Shown one piece after another: positions 20,820-29,155 of a DNA stretch of 64,000 nucleotides (position 1 is its first letter; every line of letters starts with the position of its first letter). The stretch covers positions 22,548,683 through 22,612,682 of the forward strand of contig NC_091175.1 in assembly GCF_040958095.1 (NCBI RefSeq), written 5' to 3'. This DNA comes from Procambarus clarkii (Eukaryota; Arthropoda; Malacostraca; Decapoda; Cambaridae). The translations under genes and the position numbers were made by a program. The notes beneath the pieces are model-generated. The model was not told the origin of the DNA, searched no databases, and saw only the letters and a program-made list of their open reading frames with translations.

Positions 20820-22082
20820 GGGTTGTTGTGGTTGTTAGTGTGCTGTGAACACTGCTTGTTGTTGTGGTTGTTAGTGTGCTGTGAACACTGCTTGTTGTGG
20901 TTGTTAGTGTGCTGTGAACACTGCTTGTTGTTGTGGTTGTTAGTGTGCTGTGAACACTGCTTGTTGTGGTTGTTAGTGTGCTGTGAACACTGCTTGTTGT
21001 GGTTGTTAGTGTGCTGTGAACACTGCTTGTTGTGGTTGTTAGTGTGCTGTGAACACTGCTTGTTGTTGTGGTTGTTAGTGTGCTGTGAACACTGCTTGTT
21101 GTGGTTGTTAGTGTGCTGTGAACACTGCTTGTTGTGGTTGTTAGTGTGCTGTGAACACTGCTTGTTGTTGTGGTTGTTAGTGTGCTGTGAACACTGCTTG
21201 TTGTTGTGGTTGTTAGTGTGCTGTGAACACTGCTTGTTGTTGTGGTTGTTAGTGTGCTGTGAACACTGCTTGTTGTGGTTGTTAGTGTGGTGTGAACACT
21301 GCTTGTTGTGGTTGTTAGTGTGCTGTGAACACTGCTTGTTGTGGTTGTTAGTGTGGTGTGAACACTGCTTGTTGTGGTTGTTAGTGTGCTGTGAACACTG
21401 CTTGTTGTGGTTGTTAGTGTGCTGTGAACACTGCTTGTTGTGGTTGTTAGTGTGCTGTGAACACTGCTTGTTGTGGTTGTTAGTGTGCTGTGAACACTGC
21501 TTGTTGTTGTGGTTGTTAGTGTGCTGTGAACACTGCTTGTTGTTGTGGTTGTTAGTGTGCTGTGAACACTGCTTGTTGTTGTGGTTGTTAGTGTGCTGTG
21601 AACACTGCTTGTTGTTGTGGTTGTTAGTGTGCTGTGAACACTGCTTGTTGTGGTTGTTAGTGTGCTGTGAACACTGCTTGTTGTGGTTGTTAGTGTGCTG
21701 TGAACACTGCTTGTTGTGGTTGTTAGTGTGCTGTGAACACTGCTTGTTGTGGTTGTTAGTGTGCTGTGAACACTGCTTGTTGTGGTTGTTAGTGTGCTGT
21801 GAACACTGCTTGTTGTGGTTGTTAGTGTGCTGTGAACACTGGTTGTTGTGGTTGTTAGTGTGCTGTGAACACTGCTTGTTGTGGTTGTTAGTGTGCTGTG
21901 AACACTGCTTGTTGTGGTTGTTAGTGTGGTGTGAACACTGCTTGTTGTGGTTGTTAGTGTGGTGTGAACACTGCTTGTTGTGGTTGTTAGTGTGCTGTGA
22001 ACACTGGTTGTTGTTGTGGTTGTTAGTGTGCTGTGAACACTGCTTGTTGTGGTTGTTAGTGTGCTGTGAACACTGCTTGTTC
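20820..22082. repeat. 33/36-bp minisatellite, about 37 copies
   Basis: Unit TTGTTGTGGTTGTTAGTGTG then CTGTGAACACTGC (33 bp), with an extra TTG giving 36 bp. Both lengths are multiples of three, so frames of more than 420 codons are open on both strands. They encode only the repeat and are not called as genes. Confidence 0.96.
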
Positions 22083-22257
22083 AACACTCACTTCCTCCTC
22101 CTCCTCCCCCGTCGCTCATTACCACGTTCTCTCAGTTTGCTTCTCCGTAAAAAAATTCAACTGTTTTACCAAACTTGAAAGGTAAACAATAATTGATTTA
22201 CCTAACCAAGAACCTTAAAAAAAATGGGCGCAATAGTTTTCGTAGCTAGAAACGTTA
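22083..22257. other. No gene seen
   Basis: CTCCTCCTCC-type start followed by AT-rich sequence. Confidence 0.4.
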
Positions 22258-22379
22258 ACAATGCAACTGTTGAGCAGACCACACACTACTAGAAAGTGAA
22301 GGGACGACGACGTTTCGGTCCGTCTTGGACCTTTCTCAAGTCGATTGTGTAATTGCATAATCGACACAATGCAACTGTT
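22258..22379. mobile_element. FB-3 single-arm fragment with 14-bp flanking repeats
   Basis: ACAATGCAACTGTT at 22258-22271 is repeated at 22366-22379. Between them is one arm of the FB-3 foldback: CAGACCACACACTACTAGAA, GGGACGACGACGTTTCGGTC, CTTTCTCAAGTCGATTGTGT. The flanking repeats look like a target duplication, longer than usual for a DNA transposon and more in line with retroposition. Confidence 0.6.
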
Positions 22380-22630
22380 TGGCCTAACTGCAAACATACG
22401 AACTCAAGGAACCCAATTTGTCGAATGGGTAAAAAAAAAAAAATGGGGAGCATTGTGCAGGAAGAGAGGTTGGTGAGAGAGGAGCTTCAGGGTCGGGGTG
22501 TTGTTGCATATCAGCTTGGGTTAGATCTTGGACACGGATCTTAGATGATGCTGGCTGATAAGGTGTTTTGTCTCTGACGTGCTGGGCTGTTGGGTGTTCT
22601 GTGTGGCCGAAACCATGTTTTTTTTTTTTT
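22380..22630. other. No gene seen
   Basis: Unrecognised sequence with A and T runs at 22430 and 22618. Confidence 0.35.
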
Positions 22631-22754
22631 GTGTGTGTGTGTACTCACCTAGTTGTACTGCAAGAAACTCTGCCCATTTGTTTCCGCCGGGGATCGAACC
22701 CGGAGCCTTAGGATTACGAATCCCGAGCGCTGTCCACTCAGCCGTCAGGCCCCT
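22631..22754 (-). mobile_element. SINE-1a head fragment beside a LINE-1 end
   Basis: (GT)n followed by GTACTCACCTAGTTGTACT is the reversed LINE-1 3' terminus. At 22661 it joins the reversed SINE-1 head (AAACTCTGCCCATTTGTTTC, GGGATCGAACCC, CCACTCAGCCGTCAGGCCCC). The SINE body and tail are missing. Confidence 0.75.
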
Positions 22755-23012
22755 GTGTGTGTGTGCGTGCGTGTTCTAGGAAACACAATTTCTGTTTCAG
22801 GTCATCAAAGCCAAATTTACTAAAATCACATTTATAATATCGGCAGTTTTAGAATACAGTACACAACTCCTTCACACAGTTACAACCATTCACAACTTTA
22901 ATAACAACTAATACATTATCTACCGTTGCTACGCTATTCATCAAAGGCTTAAGAGCGTAGTCTCCTCTGGTTAGTTCAGAGGACAGAAAGCTGTCCTGTC
23001 TTTCATTATATC
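22755..23012. other. No gene seen; AT-rich
   Basis: Unrecognised AT-rich DNA. Confidence 0.35.
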
Positions 23013-23090
23013 CGTCCACCTAGACTTGTCGATTGAGCAACAGCCTCGCTTCAGGCAAGGTCGGCGTTCGAGCCTCGTTTGTGGGATGAC
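23013..23090 (+). mobile_element. SINE-4 fragment, tRNA-like
   Basis: CGTCCACCTAGACTTG, CAGCCTCGCTTCAGGCAAGG and TCGGCGTTCGAGCC correspond to the head and B-box region of the better SINE-4 copy at 27041. Confidence 0.5.
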
Positions 23091-23148
23091 TGGCTGTTTG
23101 GGGAGGAGGGGGGGGGGATGGTGGGATGGGGCCGGGATGCTGGGATGC

Positions 23149-23702
23149 GTGTGCAATGGCTGCTCCATGCAGCCATTGCTTCACGCAGCTATTGCTCCAT
23201 GCAGCCATTGCTTCACGCAGCTATTGCTCCATGCAGCCATTGCTTCACGCAGCCATTGCTCCATGCAGCCATTGCTTCACGCAGCCATTGCTTCACGCAG
23301 CCATTGCTTCACGTAACCATTGCTTCACGCAGCCACTGCTTCACGCAGCCATTGCTTCACGTAACCATTGCTTCACGCAGCCATTGCTCCATGCAGCCAT
23401 TGCTTCACGCAGCCATTGCTCCATGCAGCCATTGCTTCACGCAGCCATTGCTCCATGCAGCCATTGCTTCACGCAGCCATTGCTTCACGCAGCCATTGCT
23501 TCACGTAACCATTGCTTCACGTAACCATTGCTTCACGCAGCCACTGCTTCACGCAGCCATTGCTTCACGTAACCATTGCTTCACGCAGCCATTGCTTCAC
23601 GTAGCCATTGCTTCACGCAACCATAGCTTCACGCAGCCATTGCTTCACGCAACCATAGCTTCACGCAGCCATTGCTTCACGCAACCACTGCTTCACGCAG
23701 CC
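23149..23702. repeat. 16-bp minisatellite, about 34 copies
   Basis: Unit CACGCAGCCATTGCTT, with variants CATGCAGCCATTGCTC and CACGTAACCATTGCTT. The 16-bp period rotates through all three frames without creating stops. Confidence 0.95.
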
Positions 23703-23931
23703 AATAGATAAATCCTGGACCTGCAAAGATTCATCCGATTGTTGGATAGTTCCAAACGTAGGTTTGTATGGGTATCAACAGGAACTGCCTCGTATAGGGC
23801 AGCACAAGCTATAGGCCTTCTGTAGTTAAAATGTTTCCGTCGTTTTTATCTGTTTAGTACCGAGACCTGATGTACTGAGGCGCTCTGGAATTATATTACC
23901 CTAAACGTCCTTAGTTGCTGCAGTCCTGGGC
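23703..23931. other. No gene seen
   Basis: Unrecognised sequence. Confidence 0.35.
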
Positions 23932-24704
23932 CCAGATTTACGAAGCAGTTACGCAAGTACTTACGAACCTGGGGCCAGATTCACGAAGCAGTTACGCAAG
24001 TACTTACGAACCTGGGGCCAGATTCACGAAGCAGTTACGCAAGCACTTACGAACGTGTACATCTTTCCTCAATCCTTGACGGCTTTGGTTACATTTATTA
24101 AACAGTTTACAAGCATGAAAACTTGCCAATCAACTGTTGTTATTGTTATAAACAGCCTCCTGGTGCTTCGGAGCTCATTAACTGTTTAGTACAGCCCGTC
24201 CTCCAAACAAAGATCCAAAAGTGATTCCATGCACCCGCCAAACCCCCTGTTTATGAATGAAAAGCGGTTTACACACGACTCACAACTGCTGACGTTCGAA
24301 CATATCCGGAACAAGTGCTTCACTGACGAATTTTGTTCGAACCACAACGCTATAAATGCTTCACCCACGTACTACAAATACAAATAATCGCCAACAGAAC
24401 CTAAACACCTAACCTAACCTATGCCTATATATACACAATATGCTAATATATTATAATATTAATTTATACTTGAGAAAATTCCCGTTTTGAATGAACAGCA
24501 TGTTGAAATTTATGAATGCGTCTGTGGGGTTGACCGCTGGATGTAATGGACTTGAGTCGAGGACGGGTTGGTTTAGTAATTGTAAACAAAGCCGCCAAAG
24601 ATTGAGAAAAGATATACAGGTTCGTAAGTGCTTGCGTAACTGCTTCCTGAATCTGGCCCCAGGTTCGTAAGTGCTTGTGTAACTGCTTTCGTGAATCTGA
24701 CTCC
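23932..24704. mobile_element. FB-2 copy with multiplied ends, split by a MITE
   Basis: The left terminal 43 bp (GGGGCCAGATTCACGAAGCA through ACTTACGAACCT) is present three times from 23932. The element body then follows as at 8084, and the right terminus is present twice (to 24704). The body is interrupted at GTTTAGTA by the hAT-like insertion 24192-24570. Outside that insertion it is collinear with the uninterrupted copy. Confidence 0.88.
24192..24570 (+). mobile_element. hAT-like MITE, copy B, with 8-bp target duplication
   Basis: 379 bp, starting CAGCCCGTCCTC and ending GAGGACGGGTTG, i.e. 12-bp terminal inverted repeats with one mismatch. GTTTAGTA flanks it at 24184-24191 and 24571-24578, and the empty target with a single GTTTAGTA exists at 8255-8262. 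Known family features, an 8-bp duplication and a CA(G) terminus, fit hAT. It has no transposase. Interior includes CCTAACCTAACC. Confidence 0.85.
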
Positions 24705-24966
24705 AGGTGTTTGTGATTGTATTTTATCTATCAGATTTGACATTGTCGCCAAAAGTGATTTGTACTGGAGAGCTTTTAGCGTTTTCCAGAGGTTATTGAG
24801 ACAACTGTGTCATTGTTCATTGACTGTATGTGGCGGTTCAAAGCGAGGTTTCGTGGTATCGGCGCCTCCAAGAGCTGCCATCTAGCGGTGGGATTTGCGA
24901 CTGGAGAGGCATATCTCACTGGGCTCAGAGCTACTTACTGTTCTGCCTAGTGTTAACGGTGGTTTG
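24705..24966. other. No gene seen
   Basis: Unrecognised sequence; a short open frame only. Confidence 0.35.
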
Positions 24967-25238
24967 GGTTTAGTCTGTGAGAGCGTTTGTTGAGAGCGTG
25001 TGAGAGCGTGTGTTGAGAGCCTGTGAGAGCATGTGTTGAGAGCGTGTATTGAGAGCGTGTGAGAGCGTGTGTTGAGAGCGTGTATTGAGAGCGTGTGAGA
25101 GCGTGTGTTGAGAGTGTGTGTTGAGAGTGTGTGTTGAGAGTGTGTGTTGAGAGTGTGTGTTGAGAGTGTGTGTTGAGAGCGTGTGAGAGCATGTGTTGAG
25201 AGCGTGTATTGAGAGCGTGTGTGAGAGCGTGTGTTGCC
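24967..25238. repeat. Short tandem repeat, GAGAGCGTGTGTT core
   Basis: Mixed units GAGAGCGTGTGTT, GAGAGCGTGTGA and GAGAGTGTGTGTT, about 20 repeats. The reverse-strand frame is repeat-derived. Confidence 0.9.
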
Positions 25239-25492
25239 CTTGTAACGTGCTGGTTTCCGACCTCTCTTTTCCCCTTATGAATAGAAGATAGAATATACCA
25301 CATCAACTATAGCCTCAACGAAGAAAAACTCTTGGCCAAATTCTACAGCAATTTTCACAGACGGGTCTCACATCCTAATTATACAACCGTAGCCACTGTG
25401 GGGAACCCGCATTGCCACCTCCGGCGGGAATGATGGCTGTCGGACATTAACAGTGCAGACGAGGAGTCACAATAACGTGGCTCAAGTATGTT
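25239..25492. other. No gene seen
   Basis: Unrecognised sequence between the short tandem repeat and FB-3. Confidence 0.35.
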
Positions 25493-25646
25493 GACCAGAC
25501 CACACACTAGAAAGTGAAGGGACGACGACGTTTCGATCCGTCCTGGGCCATTCTGAAGTCGATTGTGGTCTCACATTGGACTTGAGAATGGTCCAGGACG
25601 GACCGAAACGTCGTCGTCCTCTCAAGTTCTGATGTATGGTTTGGTC
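25493..25646. mobile_element. Foldback element FB-3
   Basis: The left arm GACCAGACCACACACTAGAA, GGGACGACGACGTTTCGATC, CATTCTGAAGTCGATTGTGG is approximately the reverse complement of the right arm ACTTGAGAATGGTCCAGGAC, GGACCGAAACGTCGTCGTCC, ending GTATGGTTTGGTC. The arms are about 70 bp with scattered mismatches and a short loop. No coding capacity. Confidence 0.75.
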
Positions 25647-26107
25647 ATTGTGTCTTTAGCCTCGTTAATGTGACTCTTAGTCTGTTAAAATTAACTTCAA
25701 GCAAGTACATATCCCCATCAAAATATCTTTTTAACATCTATCACATATTAGGGGGAGAAGAGACTTCTCAATAAATATAAAATACTAAACTAATAAGTAG
25801 TCAAAACATTGGCTAAGTATCTTCAGTCAACCCAAAAATTAGGCCCCACTGGGACAACCATAGAAAACGTAATCTTGGCTACAGCCAATCAGCTGACACC
25901 ATCAACACAGCACCCAGCCATCGCCACCATGCTTGTAATTCTGATTTTAGAATACATTTAGTTTCGTGGTCGCTCTTGCCCCAGCCAGCGACAACAGACA
26001 CTGACGCACCGTTGAGACGCGACTCCAAATATTACCGCACGTGCAGGCATCCGTAGGGTAATAATACTAATTTAATCTCAGTATTAAGTTTTAGTCTTAG
26101 TGTTTTT
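25647..26107. other. No gene seen
   Basis: Unrecognised, moderately AT-rich DNA. Confidence 0.35.
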
Positions 26108-26230
26108 CCTGCCTGAAACGCTTTGTGTAATAGTGGCTTTAGGCATTGTGTGTACTAGCTCTATCTATAAATCCATCAACTTTGTATGTATGTACCTAAA
26201 TAAATATTTGTATTTTTGTATTTTGTATTT
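26108..26230 (+). mobile_element. Retroelement 3' tail with AATAAATA end
   Basis: CCTGCCTGAAACGCTTTGTG, AATAGTGGCTTTAGGCATTG, GTGTACTAGCTCTATCTATA, ATGTACCTAAATAAATATTT. Recurs at 26826 and reversed at 60914. Each copy ends in A/T-rich AAATAAATA-like sequence, as LINE or SINE 3' ends do. The parent family is unknown. Confidence 0.6.
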
Positions 26231-26825
26231 GATAAAACCTCACGCAGTTAGGATTTTTTAGCGTAAGTCTTTGGGTAGGTTAGTGAAGGATGCCACTAAG
26301 TTAGCCTACCCTGTGTCTGGGTATACTTCCCACTCCCTGCCACTCCTCCTCCTCTCCCTGTCTCAGCGACCTGCCCCAAATATACACAGTATACTCAGAT
26401 ATGCACACAGATATGCCGCTATAAGGAGGGAGACGTCTTATATGGTGTCTTATCTTAAGAGTGCTCATCCAGGCGTTTTGCCCGAGATTCCCATAAACAA
26501 ACCGTACTGCCTTATCTAACTGTCTGTTTGTGCTAGCAGCTTGCATAGCAAAATTAGACGTTCCATAGCATTTACCTTGAATTAAAAGTAATGATTTAGC
26601 AATATTTATTATGAGGAGATTGTTAAAGAAGAGATAAGCTTGGATTCGCTTCCTAGGTGATAAATGAGGCATTGTTGAGCCTAATTGAAATCTCTTCATG
26701 GCTTGTGAAGATCACAATAAGAGCGGAGAAACCTCCATAAAATGTTGTCTCCTGCCACCAGCCCTGGAACACTTACCTTGACGTGGTTCCCATGGTCCCC
26801 GCGGCCCGGTCTCCCGCATTTGCTT
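26231..26825. other. No recognised gene
   Basis: An 82-codon plus frame and a 132-codon minus frame overlap here. Neither shows a domain I recognise, and they shadow each other. Confidence 0.35.
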
Positions 26826-26937
26826 GATTCTGCCCGAAACGCTGCGCGTACTAGTGGCTTTACAAGATTGTAATTACTATATTATGTATCCTCACAATCC
26901 CAATGTACCTTCTTGTATATAAATAAATAAATAAATA
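26826..26937 (+). mobile_element. Retroelement 3' tail, second copy
   Basis: CTGCCCGAAACGCTGCGCGT, ACTAGTGGCTTTACAAGATT, AATGTACCTTCTTGTATATA, then (AATA)n. Confidence 0.6.
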
Positions 26938-26939
26938 GT

Positions 26940-27040
26940 TGGGGGTGTGGTCAACCTGGCTGGCTGTTGGACGCGGCTGCTCGCAGCCGGACGTATGAAT
27001 CACAGCCTGGTTGATCAGGTATTCTTTGGAGGTGCTTATC
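26940..27040 (-). mobile_element. LINE-2 ORF C-terminal fragment
   Basis: The reverse strand encodes RIPDQPGCDSYVRLRAAASN, identical to the C-terminus of the LINE-2 copy at 48590-48690. It breaks off at GAGGTGCTTATC and is joined directly to SINE-4. Confidence 0.75.
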
Positions 27041-27245
27041 GTGCTTACCGTCCAGTCCACTTGGACTGGGCGGTAGAGAGACGATCTCGCTTCGTGCAGG
27101 TTGACGTTCAATCCCCGACCGTCCACCAAGTGGTTGGGCACCATTCCTTATCCCACCGTCCCATCCCAAATCCTTATCCTGACCCCTTCCCAGTGCTATA
27201 TAGTCGTAAAGGCTTGGCACTTTCCCCCTGATAGTTCCCTTCCCT
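27041..27245 (+). mobile_element. SINE-4, tRNA-like
   Basis: CTTACCGTCCAGTCCACTTG, GGGCGGTAGAGAGACGATCT (A-box region) and GTTGACGTTCAATCCCCGAC (B-box-like), then a body with GGTTGGGCACCATTCCTTAT, GTGCTATATAGTCGTAAAGG and CACTTTCCCCCTGATAGTTC. Confidence 0.6.
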
Positions 27246-27339
27246 TCCCCCCCCCCCCCTCCTCCTCCCTACACTCTCTCATAGTCGTTCCTACCCCCCC
27301 TCTCACCCCCCTCTCCCTGCCCCTTCTCCCCCCCACCCC

Positions 27340-27490
27340 ACCTACATGTACATAAATTAGAACTAACATTGACAGACGCAGACAGTTCAACATGCTGCCT
27401 CCCGCTTTAAGAAATATCATTTACACTCTGCAGGAATGGTCGAGCCTGTTGGGCCGTCATTGATGCTCACCTTCGTCAGTGGCTAACGTT
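27340..27490 (+). pseudogene. Possible retroelement ORF tail
   Basis: The plus strand encodes RTNIDRRRQFNMLPPALRNI before decaying. A conserved-looking NMLP segment is reminiscent of LINE ORF C-termini (compare RLFNTLPLHIR in LINE-2). Assignment is weak. Confidence 0.3.
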
Positions 27491-27977
<487 letters not shown>

Positions 27978-28001
27978 AACAGTTAATCAACCATAGCCCC
28001 C

Positions 28002-28032
28002 CTCAGCCGTCAGGGGCCCCCTGACGGCTGAG
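28002..28032. repeat. Perfect palindrome at the SINE-1 start
   Basis: CTCAGCCGTCAGGGG and CCCCTGACGGCTGAG (15 bp each, one base between). The right arm is the first part of the following SINE and the left arm is its inverted copy. Confidence 0.85.
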
Positions 28033-28277
28033 TGGACATCGCTTCGGATTCATAGTCCTGAGGTTCCGTGTTCGATCCCCCGTGGAGGCGGAAACAAATG
28101 GGCAGTTTCTTTCACCTTGATGCTCTGTTCACCTAGCAGTAAATAGGTACCTGGGAGTTAGACAGCTGCTACGGGCTGCTTCCTGGGGGTATGTAATTAA
28201 AAAAAGGAGGCCTAGTCGAGGACCGGGCCGCGGGGACGCTAAGCCCCGAAATCATCTCAAGATAACCTCAAGATAAC
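28015..28277 (+). mobile_element. SINE-1a, tRNA-derived
   Basis: The head CCTGACGGCTGAGTGGACAT and B box GTGTTCGATCCCCC, the body AGCAGTAAATAGGTACCTGG and CAGCTGCTACGGGC, and the tail with the doubled end CATCTCAAGATAACCTCAAG. Confidence 0.9.
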
Positions 28278-28365
28278 CCTGGGCGTGTAAGCATAGGCTG
28301 CGACAGCTCCACTAGCTAGCTAGGTAAACCACACAGAGATACTAGAATGTTGTTCAGTCACTCAT

Positions 28366-28518
28366 TAGGCAGTGATGTGGTGGAGGCTGACTCCATACAC
28401 AGTTTCAAGTGTAAATATGAGTGACCAAACTCAGGGCCCTATACACCAGTTGATTAGTGGTCGAGAGGCGGGGGAAAAAATCAAGAGCTGAAGCTCAACC
28501 CCCACAAGTAGGTGAGCA
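28366..28518 (+). mobile_element. LINE-1 3' end fragment
   Basis: CATTAGGCAGTGATGTGGTG, GACTCCATACACAGTTTCAA, a diverged UTR (CCAGTTGATTAGTGGTCGAG), and CAAGTAGGTGAGCACA. Confidence 0.8.
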
Positions 28519-28568
28519 CAAAACACAGGATGGAGGACCAGGGCTGAAGTGTGAAGTTAAGAGAGTAT

Positions 28569-28816
28569 ATCTTGAGGTTATCTTGAGATGATTTCGGGGC
28601 TTTTTAGTGTCCCCGCGGCCCGGTCCTCGACCAGGCCTCCACCCCCCAGGAAGCAGCCCGTGACAGGTGACTAACACCCAGGTACCTATTTTACTGCTAG
28701 GTAACAGGGGCATAGGGTGAAAAACTCTGCCCATTGTTTCTCGCTGGCTCCTAGGATCGAACCCAGGACCACAGGATCACAAGTCCAGCGTGCTGTCCAC
28801 TCGGCCGACCGGCTCC
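28569..28816 (-). mobile_element. SINE-1b, tRNA-derived
   Basis: Reverse copy from ATCTTGAGGTTATCTTGAGA through GGTCCTCGACCAGGCCTCC, GGTACCTATTTTACTGCTAG and the head GGATCGAACCCAGG...CCACTCGGCCGACCGGCTCC. Confidence 0.88.
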
Positions 28817-28818
28817 CT

Positions 28819-29105
28819 GTATGGGGACAGGTTGAGACAAGACTCTTGAAGCTACACAAGGTAAGATCAGGGTAAGATACCATTGCCACACTGTTCCTGC
28901 ACAATCTATGGATTTATGTCGAGGGTTCAGGGGTCAGCCAGAGTGAGAGAGTGTGGTGTGAAACACCTTTGGGCAGGTTGGTACACGACCTCGCTCCTTG
29001 CAGGATCAGGGCTCGATCCTGCAACCACCTGCATATTCCAACGTTGCATTTTTTTTTACCACAGTGGCCATACATATATATATACACTTTCGTCCACGTA
29101 GTTAG
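28819..29105. other. No gene seen
   Basis: Unrecognised sequence with one TTTTTTTT run and a short TA tract near 29075. Confidence 0.35.
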
Positions 29106-29155
29106 TAACCTAGGGCCAGATTGACGAAGCAGTTACGCAAGTAATTACGAACGTG
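29106..29155. mobile_element. FB-2 terminus fragment
   Basis: CTAGGGCCAGATTGACGAAG, CAGTTACGCAAGTAATTACG, AACGTGTAAG match the FB-2 left end and stop exactly where the 23-bp array begins. Confidence 0.75.

Noticed and set aside
20807-22178. 451- and 426-codon frames on opposite strands, Leu/Cys- and His/Asn/Gln-rich
   Set aside because: 33/36-bp tandem repeats open on both strands. There is no independent sign of translation.
26271-26699. Overlapping 82- and 132-codon frames on opposite strands
   Set aside because: Neither contains a recognised motif, both sit between retroelement tails, and they shadow each other.
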